A stretch of 64,000 nucleotides of DNA from Cardinalis cardinalis (Eukaryota > Chordata > Aves > Passeriformes > Cardinalidae). The position numbers and the translations under genes are program-made. Positions 24,016-37,000 of this stretch are shown piece after piece. Within the stretch, counting starts at the first letter, position 1. Each line of letters opens with the position of its first letter. Below the pieces are notes generated by a model. The model was given only the letters and a program-made list of their open reading frames with translations. It searched no databases and was not told where the DNA came from. The DNA lies in contig JACDOX010000030.1 in NCBI GenBank assembly GCA_014549065.1, positions 4,478,165 to 4,542,164 on the forward strand. Reading direction: 5' to 3'.

Positions 24016-24376
24016 TGTAGAATTGTGGAATGGTTTGGGTTGGAAGGACTCCAAAGGTCACCCATTTCCACCCCCTTGCCATGGGTAGGGACAAGTTCCA
24101 CTATCCCAGGTTGCTCCAAGCCCTGACCTTGGGCACTTCCAGGGATGGGGCAGCCACAGCTTCTCTGGGCACCCTGTGCCAGGGCCTCACCACCCTCACA
24201 GGGAACAATTTCTTCCTGACATCCCATCTAAACCCCCTCTCTGTCAGTGTGAAGCCATTCCCCCTGGTCCTGCACTACATCCCTTGTCAAGAGCCTCTCT
24301 CCATCTTTCCTGTGGGCTCCCTTCAGGCACTGCAAGGCCACAATGGGTTACACTGAGTCAGTCTTTTCTCCAGGTA
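24016..24376 (-). mobile_element. CR1 LINE 3' tail (antisense)
   Basis: It starts with the reverse of the CR1 terminus (TAGAATTGTGGAATGGTTTG). CCATGGGTAGGGACAAGTTCC, GGGATGGGGCAGCCACAGCT and CCTCACCACCCTCACAGGGA follow in the standard order. About 360 bp of the non-coding 3' region is kept, with the 5' end truncated as usual for CR1. Confidence 0.93.
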
Positions 24377-27300
24377 TTGTGTGACAGAGCAGTGGGAAGG
24401 TGACAAGCTGAGAAGTGAGACCCAAGCAGTTTCCCAGGTGAGGTATGAACCTGCCCAAGTCCTCCTGTGAATGTCAGTAATGAATTTAATGAAATGTGCA
24501 GCATAATCCCATGTGACATCAGCATGAAGCTCCCTGCCCCGTGTTGTGCTCCACAAAAGTAAACTGAATTTCAGGCCTCTGTTAAAATCATCTTTGTCTC
24601 GTTTATTCTGAGATTTGCACATGTATTTTCCCTTTATTATAGTAGGGGTAAGGTCAAAGTTTTAAGTAAGCCAAGTATATAGATAATTTCAGAATATGTC
24701 ACTGTAACTCTGTTAAGGTATAAAAGTTATAAAAGACTAATGTAATGAACATGAAATAATGAAATGTAAATATGTGGAAAAAAAATCAAACCAAGTATTT
24801 TTCATTATTCAAATAATGTGCTTGCTTGCTTTCTCCTTTAAAATTTTCCTTGAAATCAAAACTCTCCTGCAAAATATCTAAAGTCCAAGAAAATAGCATT
24901 TTTTTAGAGAACTGTTTTGTCAAAAACAGCTATTAGTGGTCAGGTTTTGGTTTGGAGCAATGTGCCACATTTTTAATGACTCTGACCTTCTCTGATGTTA
25001 GGGACAATAGGATCCAAAGATTCTGGTTTCAGTCCCATCCCAGTAAAAAAAGGTGAAATATTACAGTTTCTCTTCCTGGGCCTTCATACAAATCAGTTTT
25101 TAAACCCTTGTTTCCAAGGGTTGCCAGGCCCTGAGGTTCTCTTGGAGTTTGGCTTCAGACTAATTCTGGCCAAACCTCTGCTCCAAGGCTGGCATCTGAG
25201 TGTTCAAGCAAAAAGCAACACAAGTTTTAGCCAGATTAGATTTATACAAATATATATCCAGTGGCATTGCAGATTAACTTCAGCCAAGTTTTATGACAAA
25301 AGGCACAATGTTTAGCAAACACTAATGAATAGATGCTGGTTTATGGCAGAACCTGAACTGGGCAAAGGGGATGGAGTTTTAATGTTGTGGTGAATTTTAC
25401 AGAGCTGGATACTGAGTGGAAGTCTTCCATGTGGATTACCATTCATTTTACCTAGTTATTATGTACTAAAATTCAGCACTGCCTGTCTACACCAGGATTA
25501 AAAAATATCTGCTGTTTTAAAAGCACCCAGTTGAATCTCCTCCAGGCACAGCTGCACAAGAAATTCCTGGCTGTGGATGCACAACACATCTGTGCAGAGC
25601 AAACATCCCTACCAGGGGATCCAGCAGCAGACAGAGCACTCCAGCAGCCTGACACCCATTCAGGTTTTGTCAGGGAACATTCATTTCACCTGAGGGAGTT
25701 TCAAGGAAATTCCTTAAGAGGTCTGTGGTGTAAAACATGGACCAGGTTGAAGGCCATTGCAAGGATTCACACTCTTCCACCTCCACTCTGCTGCCTGGGG
25801 CATTCCACAGAGAATACCCACCACACACAGACTCTTGGGATGGCCTTTTTGCTGCCCANGAGCACACACTTTAGTATTAATCACTCAGATGTGACTAATA
25901 AGTACTTGATAATAAACAATCTGCTTTCAAAAAACATGCCACCCCAAGTATCTTTTTCAGTAGTGCTGCAACATACTTTTATTGCAAGGAATAAATAAGC
26001 AGCACATTAAAAGCAGAAAAAATAAACAGAAAATAATATGGAATAATGTCTGACCAAGTGCTATTAGAAATAAGAGTGCTTCCTTTCTATTTTTTTTTTT
26101 TTTAATAGCATTGCTAATGGCACTGGGTAAGAAGTGATTTGTTTGGCTGTGAATCTGAAAAGAGAAATTACCTTTATTTAGCAGGTCATCCTTCACAAAT
26201 GCTAGAGTTCAGCTGAAGTAAAATTATGCTCTGGTCAGTTCCTCAGAAATGCCAANATCCTTTAGAACACCTTTACAAATTTTTAAATGCTGAAACACTG
26301 CAGGATAATTCCTATGTTCCATATATGCTTACTTTGTATCCTGTGACAGGGAAAATACTGAACAATTTGGCAAATCCTTTCCAAAAGACNAATTCCTGTC
26401 TTGAGGAATTCCACTGTTACTCAATGCGCAGTTCCCTGGCAGTGCAGTACAATTCCCTGGCGTCTCAGAGGGCAGATGTGGCACTTTGTATTTTATATTA
26501 GATAGCATGGATACTTTAAATATCCCCAGATTCAGTTCTAGTTCACACTTTAGATTAATAAGGCTGAAAGGAATTCAATTTTTCCACTGTTTTTTTTCAC
26601 TCAGTGTGGTCCTTTCCTCACAGCATTCTTGGTGTTAATTTCTGGTTCTCAAGTATTATCCAGTGTCTCCCTGGCTTCACTTTTCTCTGTAGCAGGAGCC
26701 CCTCCTAAGTCTCTGTGATTCCTTGCTTTTGCTATGCTTGGAAAGTCAGAGGGCTACAGAAATGTGTGCCCAGGCAGAGAAAGGCTGAGATTCTCTGTGT
26801 CATGGCTGAATGGTCTATTACAATGGAGCGGCTGTATGAAAAAAGCTTCTTCCATTTCCATGTCTTTTTAAAAGAAAAGAGTGATCTCCCTTTGGCCTTG
26901 GAAGAAATTCAGACACTAACTATGAGGAAATAGTTCAGGCACCAGACACAGGGAAAAATTATGTAGCACAAATGGCCAAGGCAGCCCTGGAGCAAGAGAG
27001 CCTTTACTGAGACTCTCTGGTGTCTGCACAGTCCCTTTCTTGGCACTTGAGAACCCTTTTCTTGCTATCAGTTTGTCTCTCAGGTGCTGTAAAGAGAGGC
27101 CTGAACTGTCTAAAACACCTTGAAGACTTTGCCCCAGGAACCAAAGTCTGGAAGACAGGTACTGAAATGCTGAGCATGGCTACCTTTGTCTTCCTCTCTG
27201 AGTGTCTTGTTCTTCAGGACATATTCTTTTGTCAAAAACTCTTTTAACATTTTAGATTTAAAATCTGCCATGATTTTTTCATGTTTGATGCTTCAGCATG

Positions 27301-27768
27301 TTCTTGAAGGATGATAGATAGTCCTTCATATTTGTTTCAAAGATCATGCAAATCTTTTATGGCTCTGAATGACACATTTCAGCTTTGTAGCTCGAGAAAT
27401 AGAGTTCCAGCTCTGGAAAATACATTTCTTATTCACTTAAGGTACAACCAAGCTGATTGCTGGTGAAACAGCAAAGCCTTTTCTTTGATTCCATTATAAT
27501 AACATATATTATTGATCTTAGAAGAAACCAGTATAACCTTAGAGTGGAAGACAGACAAAATTATCTCCACAAGAGTGGAACAAAAAGAGTAGCCCTTGTC
27601 TTGGTGCATTTGCAGTGTAAGTACTCTAGAAACACATCACACAGGCTGACTGATGAGTGTAGGAAAAAACAAGGGACCTGTTCTGTCAGCACACTCTGGC
27701 TTAGCACANCTGCCCGGCCCTGAGCCTGGAAAAAGTGCAGAGAGATGACAATCAACCCAAAAAACCCC

Positions 27769-27786
27769 AACAACAACAACAACAAA
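27769..27786 (+). repeat. (AAC)n microsatellite
   Basis: About six direct AAC units followed by an imperfect continuation. Confidence 0.85.
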
Positions 27787-29282
27787 CAACTGGGTAAGGA
27801 AACAGGTTTTTTGTAAAAGTGGCCACTCAGTACTGCTGACCTCTTGGGCATGTGAGAGCTCCTGGGGAAAGCTGTGGGAATCAGGGCCATTGAAAATTTG
27901 CTGGCAGGAATAAAACACTACTGCATGCCAGAATTGATCCAGCTCATNAACAAACCTCAAGGACTGTGAGGAAGAAGGACTGGAAACCCCAGGCAGAATG
28001 GCAGGCATGGGCTCATCTGGCAACATACAACCAGAGAAGAAATATTTCATCCACCCAGGCTGTGGTATCAACACTTTGAGGCTGAATTTACCATAACTGA
28101 CTACATGGAAAAAAGCATTCACCAATTAGGAGCTAACTCACAAATCCATGAAAAATAAGAGACTCCAAAGCAGATGTCTAAAGATGGCAATCCTGCTGTA
28201 CTCCAACAGGACAGCTTGCTGGCCATGCCAAACATGAGATCTCTGTTTTTCTCAGGAGTAATCATGATTACAATTGCTTGAAATGCCTGCCTGTGGGAAT
28301 TAAAGCACAAGAAGGAATTAAGGGTTGAACTCCTATTGAGATGTTGAGACACTTGTTGTGTGGGATAATCTTTTGAAGGCTGATCCTGAAGCAGAGAAAA
28401 AAANAGCCAAGTGCTCATACTTCAAGTAGGTGTAAGAAACTCAAAAAGCAAAANGTTGTGGTGCTTTATTAAGAACAGAAGACAGGAAAGTGGAATTTGA
28501 ATATTAATTAAACCATGAGGAAGACTGAAAGAGGAACACAAACCAAGCAAACAGTGAAACATANTAGTANGAAGGAGAAGGTGAGAGGTGATGGTGACCC
28601 AGCCAGTGAAGAGACCTCTTTTGGTCTGNTTGAGATCCTATAGAAGAGGATTTCAGAACATGAAATGGGGCCCTCAAAAGCAAGATGATGAAGATGCTTT
28701 GAAGTGAGGTGGAAAACAAACACGCAAAGAAATCTACTTCACCTCAAAAAATGCTNTTATAAAACTCAGCAGAAGAGAACCCCTGTAACTGAGATTGACA
28801 TCTGCGTCATCTCCATGGGCTAGAGTTAAGATCNACAAAACAGTGATAAAGGATCACAATGCTAAAAAGTAAACAATCCTATCTTCCTTAAAAGAGAGGG
28901 ATAAAACCCCACAAAACAGACTAATACCATTTAAATGTTTTAATAGTGGGGAGTGAAAATCCCTTNGGAGCAGTGAAAATAGGGAGTTGTCTGACAACTA
29001 AGCAAGCTGCACAAACTGGACGTGAGTCACACTACTGCTAAAGGGAAAGAGTTTCTATGGTCTGCAATATCCAAAGGAAATACCTTTGTAAAATAAAAAA
29101 AATATATTTTGAATGTCTTTATAGGACACACCAGCATATAAGAATACAGGCATGGCAGACTTCTCACCTGCTTCGGCAGGTGGTAAGGTTTTTTTAAAAA
29201 AAGGACTGTTATTGTGTTTGAAGAATATAACAAGGCAAACAGCAAACCTATCGTTTTACCCTTGCCCAAGATGCTCAGTTAG

Positions 29283-29363
29283 CTCTTTCCTTGTTCATGT
29301 CAAACAAATTCAGGGCTCAATTGTTAATTTCCTCTTTCCTTGTTCATGTCAAACAAAGTCAGG
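29283..29363 (+). repeat. Tandem duplication, 49-bp period
   Basis: CTCTTTCCTTGTTCATGTCA plus 12 further near-identical bases occurs at 29283-29314 and again at 29332-29363. The 17 bp between the two copies are unrelated. Confidence 0.85.
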
Positions 29364-29965
29364 ACCCTGGTACGCAGCCCACTCCTGAGATGTCCTGTTC
29401 CAGGAATTCAGTGTAAACAGAAAAGATGGAGCAGCAGAACAGGTTTTACAGTGTCTTCANGGGGCAAACAGGGGCTGGGACACGGAGGGAGCCAGGAGGG
29501 TCAGAGCAGAGTCCCGTATCGCACTTGCCATCCCCGGTCGCTGTGCTGCTCTGGCCGTGCAGGGGGAGCCCCGGGGGGTTCAGCTCGGCAAGGGATGCGG
29601 CAGAGCGGGGATGCGATGGCACCAGGCTGGCTGTGCCGCTCACCCGCTGCTTTTTCCCTGCGCGAGTGCCTCGGGAACGCTGCCCCTGGCCAGGGATGCA
29701 GCGGTACATTTATGGCAAGGGGTTAGAGCTGCGGCTGCTGCTGCGATCCCGGCCCAAATCAGGAGAGGGGAGCGCCAGGGGGGATCGCTGCGCCTCAGGG
29801 CTGTGCCCGGGAGCCCAGCACCGGCCTTTCCACCGTGCCCCTGACACCCGCCCTGGCTGGGCCCGGGGGATGCCCTGACGGCCCCCCCGGCGGGCAGCGC
29901 CGGAGCGCTCAAACATTGCCTTTTTCGGGCTTTTTTTCTCTTTCCTCCCTGTGTGCGGTTGTTTT

Positions 29966-30014
29966 GGGTTTTTTTTTTTTTTTTCCCCTCGCTTCCCCTT
30001 GTCGCTCCTTGCAG
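29966..30014 (+). promoter_or_regulatory. Long pyrimidine tract ending in CAG upstream of KLHL42 ATG
   Basis: About 18 consecutive T residues run into CCCCTCGCTTCCCCTTGTCG and end CTCCTTGCAG|GG. This has the form of a very strong 3' splice site 131 bp before the KLHL42 start codon. It may be an acceptor for a non-coding first exon, or simply a promoter-proximal pyrimidine tract. Confidence 0.45.
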
Positions 30015-30145
30015 GGCCAGAGCGGCGGCAGCGCTCCCGGCATCCCGGGGCCGCTCCGCCCATCGCGGCCCGGCCCGGCCGGCGGAGGAGGAGCCGGCGC
30101 GGCGGCTCCGGCCGGGCTGAGGCGCGGCCGGGCCCGCGGTGAGCG

Positions 30146-31056
30146 ATGTCCCTGGCGGAGCGGCGGCGGCGGCGGCAGCAGCAGCAGGAGGAGGAAGAGG
30201 AGCGGGAAGGGGAAGCAGGGGATGGGGCCGGTGCCGGGGAGGAGGTGGTGCAGATCCGCCTGGGGGACAAGTGCTACCCGGTGTGCAAGAGGAAGCTGAT
30301 CGAGCAGAGCGACTATTTCCGAGCGCTCTACCGCTCGGGCATGCGGGAGGCAGGGCAGGGCCAGGAGGAGCAGCTGCTGCGCGGGGGGCTGAGCGCCCTG
30401 GGGCTGGAGCTGGTGCTGGACTTCATCAACACGTCCTGCCTGGCCAGGCTGGAGCAGGAGGAGGGCGGCGAGGAGGAGCCGCCGCTGCTGGAGGAGCTGG
30501 TGGAGGCCGCGTCCTACCTGCAGGTCACGCCCCTGCTGCGGCTGCTGCTGTCGCAGGTGCGGCTGGGCAACTGCTTCGAGCTGCACCGCCTGGCGCAGGT
30601 GTACGGCCTGCAGGACCTGCACGACGCCTGCCTGGACTTCATGGCCGCCCACTACCACCAGGTGCTGCGCAGGCCCGACGCCCGCCCGCACCTCCTGCTG
30701 CCCCCGGCGCTGCAGCAGCAGCTGCGGGAGCGGCGCATGAGGGGCACGGCCACCCTGGTGCTGCTCGGGGACTTCATGGGCGCCTGCCCGCCGGGGCTGC
30801 CCGCTGGCTGTCACCCCGCGGGGGACGCGCCCTGGGCCATGCTCCGCTACGACGAGGAGGCGCAGCGGTGGCTGCCGCTGGCCAACAACCTGCCCGCCGA
30901 CCTGGTGAGCGTCCGCGGCTACGGCTCGGCCACGCTGGACAATTACCTGTTCATCGTCGGCGGCTACCGCATCACCAGCCAGGAGATCTCGGCCGCGCAC
31001 TGCTACAANCCGTGCCTGAACGAGTGGAGCCAGCTGGCCTCGATGAACCAGAAGAG
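30146..31056 (+). CDS. KLHL42: KLHL42 exon 1 (BTB, BACK, first Kelch repeat)
   Basis: A 911-nt GC-rich exon ending AAG AG|GTAACC in phase 2. It encodes residues 1-303 plus two bases of Arg304, from MSLAERRRRR to LASMNQK. The leader is built of Arg, Gln and Glu runs from simple CGG, CAG and GAG repeats. Long open frames on the other strand and in another frame here come from the GC-rich composition. Confidence 0.96.
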
Positions 31057-34000
31057 GTAACCTCTGCTCCCTGGGGTACACGCGTGTCCCTGTCTGCTGT
31101 TGAGGCAGATCCTGTTCACTCACATGGCGCTGGCAGACCTCTCTGTGCTCTGAACCACCAAACAAACCCAGTGAGAAAACTCCTTTCCCGCTTTCTTTTT
31201 TGGTGTATTGTAACTCCAGTTAAGTGTGAAAAACGCCAATCACTTGTTTTTAAAATTTTAAGTTTCATAGTAATAAAGTGGTTATAAAAATAGGAATACA
31301 ATTAGAGTGATAATAATTTGGACAAATTGAATTAGGACAATATGAGACAATAGAGACAAAGAGTTATGGACGTCCGGGTACCTTTTTCTGGGCAGCACAA
31401 GCCCGAAAAAGGACAGCCGTTAACAAAGGATTAACCCTTAAAAACANTAGCCTGTTGCATAGTCATACACTTCATACATGATGCATAAGTTCTATTCAAA
31501 TACAGGATTCTGTCTGGTCATCATCACCTTCTTCCTTCTAATCCCAAGAGCGCCTTTGAGGTGGGAAGAAGTTAATTTCTACTGATAAGAGGCCAATAAA
31601 TTCTTTTTCTCCGAAAGATTTAGGTNTCCTGGGGATGCTATCTGATGCAAATGCCTCATTCCTTTCTTAAAAAAAATCCCGCTAACATAGTTCTTATTTT
31701 AACTACAAAAGTTACCTTTTAATTACAAGACTACATTTATCATATTATTAAGATGTTAATACAGCACTACTAATCAATAGATCAAAATACATATGGTAAA
31801 TATCTGCATAGAGCCATATAATACGCACTTTTCACAGAAGTATGTGACAAGTTTTCCTGCTCTTAGCGGGAATGTACAGGCTGTACCAGAGCTGGGGATG
31901 GCTGAAACAATTTAGTTACAGCAGTTGTCCAGTGGTTTGTACTTTCATAAAAATCTCAATATTTTGTAGGCCTGCACTTCAGTGAAATACCAGGAAAACG
32001 TCAGGAAGATGGTGAGAAATTTCTCACTTGATGGGAATGTTTGTACCTGGGAATCATTCATCGTTTTGACAGTTTTTCTTTTTTACCTTTATCCTTTTGA
32101 ACCATTTATTACACATTGATGTTTTAGTTTGCTTTCAGAAACACTTGTATAATTTATACTTGAAAGAGTAATAGAGACCTAGCCTTGAGGAGGGCCCAAG
32201 AAGAGAGGCCTTGTTCCTGGCCAAAGTTGTGGCTCCTCTACCTTAACCACACTTTGGAGTTATAAAAACAAAAGCTTTCATTTCACTGAAACAAACTGGC
32301 TTTGTTTCCAGCATGAACTTCCTCTTTGTTTCCATTCTAGTAAAAGTATTTTAAATTTTATCTTTTCTCTCCGAAAAAGAAAAAGTAAGGAGCCAAAATT
32401 CACTGTAGGATGGAAATCCTCTTCTCTATCCAGTGAAATGAAAGAGCATGCACAGAGACCCAAGCTATTGACATAAATGCTTTGTGTCTGGGTAGTTAAA
32501 CTGCAGTCTCTATTCCTGGCTCTGTTTATCTTCTGCCACCTAAACCCTCTCAAAACAGGGATTAGACCTGAAATTAAGTCTTCCCCATTTCACCTTTTTG
32601 TCCCCCCCTCGTCTTGTGTTGNGAGACTTGTACTAAAATAATCACCTCCCTAATCAGTCATCACAACTGATCCAAAACCATTTTTTCTCAGGGTTTCTGA
32701 CTGCTTGGAACNGCGCTGGGAAAAGTTTCATCTGTAAAATGAATGTTTGGCTTTTAAGCACTACAAACACCTTTTCTTACAGACCTTTCTTAGAGGCTGA
32801 GCCTGTAGCAGAGTTCCCTGAGGTGCCTGGGGAACAGAGATGTTTTAGCTAGCTTCATTCGACAGCAGGGGACCTGTGTGAACGGGGTTGGGAGCACTTG
32901 GCCTCACTAGAAAAGTAGGGTGGGGTCAGCCCACACAGTGTCTCCGATGGAAATTGATCACAGAAGTGGCACATTGATCAAATCACGAGGTTCTGTTTCT
33001 ATGATGTCTATAGCAAGAGAGCTGTTACTATGTATGTTGACTCTGCAACGTGGGTTTTTAAAAAATAACCTTTTCAAGGCCCTTTTTGTACCTTACAGTT
33101 TGTGTATTCAAACTCTAGATCAGCCTTTTTTCCTCCACACTTTCCCTTTTTTGTTTTTGCTAGGATGTGTAATCATTATACTTGAAATAAACATGTGGAT
33201 ATTTTCTCCTATTACAGTTTTCAATGGCATTGCCACATCAACTTGATCTTCAAACCCATCACAGGTGACAGCAAGGTGTTCCTTAGACTAGAATTTCACA
33301 CTGCCCATTTACTGCAGAAAGACAGCAGGCAAATCAATATTTTTGGAATAATCTTTATTCTTAAATTCCATAGTAGTTATTGCAGGCCAAAAAGTACCCA
33401 GAATTACACCTGCAAAGTAGCAGTGAGGATGTTGTTCCCTGAGTGACTGGGGGAACTTTTTTTCATGGAAACTCAGCTGACTTCTTCACAAATCACATTT
33501 CTGATTTTGCCAGCTTCACAGAGTCTCAGCTCTGCAGTTAATTATTACTTTTTCTATCTGACATAACATGTCAGCTCCCTGATGACCTGCTGGGTGCTTT
33601 GTGGCAGGGAGGGATGGCNTNTGCCCTAGGAACCAGGAGCAGCATNGTTTNTAACATGAGGGGTTTGCATGCTGCATGACCAGTGCTGATGCCTGTCTGC
33701 CACGCATCTGTGCTGCAATTAGAGCTGCAGTTCTCTTGGCATTGTATTTTTAGTTTGTTATGCTGTAGTAAAATAAGCAAGGTGCTTGCCCAGCCTTCTG
33801 CTTAGGAATTACAGCCATGTGACTGTCTGGCAAATGAATTTATGTCNGCTGATACAATTACATCCCATGGATGAAATTCGACATACCTTGAGGGAGGGCT
33901 CTAGTTTCCATTGAAGTTGGTTTGACTTCAGACAGCAGAGGATCTGGATTTGTCCTGCATGAGTGACTACATGTGTTGGCCTCAAAGGAAGGCTGAGGAG

Positions 34001-37000
34001 TTATGGATGTGTTTTTGCTGCTCTACTCTTCACATAAGAGCTTTCTGCCCTAAAAATCCTTTCAAGTTCTATGGTATTTTTGTGATGAATTATTTCCATT
34101 GTTGTAATCTCCTCATGCTTAGATGAAACACTCCTAACTTACTTCTAAGTAGAAGACAAAAGCCACCTGAATGTTTAGCAGCCATCCTGGTTTGGGTCTT
34201 CACTGTTGGCTTTCTTTTTAGGTGTAAAGGTCTTATGATTTTAGTTTCAAATTTTTTCACAATAGTCAAGTCCTGTATAATGTTCTTGTGTTGCCCCCTA
34301 GGAGCTTCAGAGAGTGTTATTCCCAATTTATGCATACCCAAGGGAGCTAAAATAATGTGCTCAGGCTCACCAAGGAAGCCTGTGGCTGAGCATGGAATTT
34401 CTCATCGTCTGAGTGCTAAATCCAGTGCTAATCACAAATAGTCCACAGCAGATCAGGTTTTCTAGACCTTTTCATTCTAGACGTGTTTCTGTACTTGGAA
34501 TTCTCAAGAGAGAGAATGACCTGAACTTTTTAATAGAAGCAGCTCCATGTTAGTGTTGCCCATGATCACTTGTGGTCTCTGGAGTCAAGAAGGTAACAGA
34601 GTGTTTCAGTAATGTCCTGGAATACCTTTCCAAACATTTTCTTTTTTTTTTTTTAAGTGAACACTATCTGGTGAAATTTACTATCTAAAAATAACATACT
34701 CATAGGATTTCTACTGCATGTGCCAGTTATAGCTGTATATTCCACTTCTATTTTCCTGCAGAACCTTCCCACTCATGGCAGGTAAATCTTCCAGGCCTGG
34801 AAGACCTATGTAAGCCCAGGCTGGAATTATGCACGTGGAATATGATTTTTGTGAGCAATCTGTACCTAAACTGCTGCCACTCTGAGGACTCTTACAGGAA
34901 TGTAGGACATGGTGCTTCTGGGGAATCCTGCTTGTTCAGGAGACCTTCTCCTTCCTCATTTTTATTGATTTTTTTTTTTTAATTCACTCAAAATTCTTCT
35001 GTGTGGGAAGAAAACAGACTTCAAAATTTTTTTAAGTTAAAACCATCCATACCTTACTTACCACAAATGTATCACACACTTCTAAAGCTAAATGTTTGAT
35101 GCAGTGTATACTCTGCAAATTCACATAAGAAATATAAAAAAAGGGAGAAAAAGGAACTCACTGAAAATTTGTAAAACGCTTTGGAATTGCTCCATGACTG
35201 TGCTTTCATGATTCCTTGTCTCTGTTGTAAGTGCTTTAACTCTAGAATAAAGAGGTCATCTGATTTTTGAGAAATTTTAAGGTTAAATTTGGCAGGAAGA
35301 AACAATGCTGGTTACTCCAAGGCTCGTGTTCTGCAGCAGGACCTAGGCTACCTTGCAAATAAAGACATATTTAACTCACTCTTGAAATCTTCCAGCAGTG
35401 TAGATTCCAACCTACACTGGAATCTTCCTCCCAGCTCTCTTGTTCCCATGTTTAGCNACCCCTCTGATCAGAAAGTCCTCCCCAGTATCTGGGCTAACTC
35501 TTTTTTGTTGTACCCTAAGTGAGATTGTCAGTGAACAAAAACCATGTGTGTCCTTCATAAGCCACTGCCCCCACAGCCTCCTGCAGATACACCGAGCACA
35601 GTGCAGAGCCACAGGGGGTTTTGGGGAGCTGTGGAATGTTCTTGCATGCAGAAAGCCTCTCTGCTCCAGCTCNTTGGCATTGGTGTGTCCTATTTTCCTT
35701 CCTTTGTGCATGCAGCGCTTTGCACTTTGTTGAGTGAAGAACGAATTTTGGGCGATGGTGAAACTGCTGTTCCTGAGGTCCTGTTCAGAGTCAATGGGGG
35801 CAGCAGAAGACAGCTCGTATCTCAGTTTGTCCCAGCAAGAAGGGACCCTCTAGGCCTGGTTTTTGGAAAGTACATCTTGGTCCCTCAGGTTTAGGCAAGT
35901 CACAGGTGTGAGGGGAGCTCCGTCGTGGTGGAATCTGACTGATTTGGCCCCACTGTTTCCAGGCTGTGGTCCATGGAACAGTTGTTGGTTGTNGAGAGCT
36001 GGCTGCCTGCTCAGTGTTTGCTTTCCTTGTCTCCAGCTGCTCCAACNCATTGAAAGAGACTAAAAATGCACTAAATATTTCCTAATGTGCACTCTCCATA
36101 AAGACACCTGCTGTTACTGGCATGGGAAGGTGAATGGCAGAAGTTTTTCATAACATATTGAGCCGTTGTCCAAACTTCCATATGAAGTATGCTGATGGAT
36201 ACTTGCAGCTACTTTTGAGTAAAATGAAATTCATTGTTAATGAATTTTGTAAATCTGAGATACCTCCACTGAATGTCATCCATTTTAATGAGTGTTTGNA
36301 AGTGGTTAAATGACTGACACAAATGTTTGTGGCCTCTTAGATTATTTAAAGCTGAAAGTTGTGCTCTTTGTGTTTCAATAGATAATTTTCCCAGTGGTTT
36401 TGCCCCTTTGTTAATTTGTGGAAATTTTTTCTCTGTCCTAACTTTTGCAATAGATATATTGCTTTCAAAATCATAATGTTTTGCAAGTAGTTATCCTCAT
36501 TTCATATCTGCTTTTGATTGCCGTGTTATTCTGGATTCTCTGAAATGGAAAGCATAATTGCTATTGAGGGAATATGAACAGACTGGCCTAATCGTAGATG
36601 TCAGGGGAAAAAATAAGAATAAAAAGCAATTAATTCCTTCAAAGGAGCATTTTAGTTTCCAAAGCTGTGCCAGGCTGACAAGAACAAAGTGATTCCATCT
36701 GGAAACAAATCCTTTTTCCAAATAGATTTAATAAAAGAAGTTGCAGGGCANTCTGCAGCTAGGCAGGGTTCATTTTATCCAGACAAAACCCTGCAAAAGT
36801 ACTTAGCAGTATGTTTTGAATGTTGGATTCTGGCAGAGTGGTACTCCCTTTGCTGCCCAGCAGGCCAGTGCCGGTCTGAAACACCATTTCAGTTTTACAG
36901 ACATAACACAGTTCCCTGTTTGGCTTTGTGCTGAGCTGGTGCACTCCGGAGACTGCCACACATTGGGATAGCAATGGTAAAATCTCAGTTGGCTCAGCAG

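Larger units (their letters stand above)
21441..29499. other. Intergenic stretch between divergent MANSC4 and KLHL42
   Basis: No supported gene. It contains an antisense CR1 tail (24016-24376), an AAC microsatellite near 27769-27786 and a 49-bp-period duplication at 29283-29363. Remaining open frames are short, interrupted by Ns and unlike known families. The GC-rich part just above MANSC4 (21441-21600) may be its promoter or 5' UTR. Confidence 0.5.
29500..31060 (+). promoter_or_regulatory. KLHL42: CpG island and KLHL42 promoter region
   Basis: CpG dinucleotides and GC content rise sharply from about 29500 and persist through the first KLHL42 exon, in contrast to the AT-rich flanks. No TATA box was seen near the ATG; several GC-box-like runs occur (for example GGCCCGGCCCGGCCGGCGG near 30067). 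This fits a broad housekeeping-type promoter. The exact transcription start cannot be fixed from sequence. Confidence 0.8.

Noticed and set aside
23976..24356. Overlapping open frames on both strands
   Set aside because: They fall in a CR1 3' tail, which is non-coding.
29909..31165. 418-codon minus-strand open frame opposite KLHL42 exon 1
   Set aside because: It is antisense to a proven BTB-BACK-Kelch coding exon, is rich in Gln/Leu/Pro/Arg from GC-rich composition, and has no family resemblance.
30139..31287. 382-codon plus-strand open frame overlapping KLHL42 exon 1 in another frame
   Set aside because: It starts at GTG, is a Gly/Ala/Pro/Arg-rich frame shadow of the GC-rich exon, and runs through the exon 1 donor into the LTR-bearing intron.
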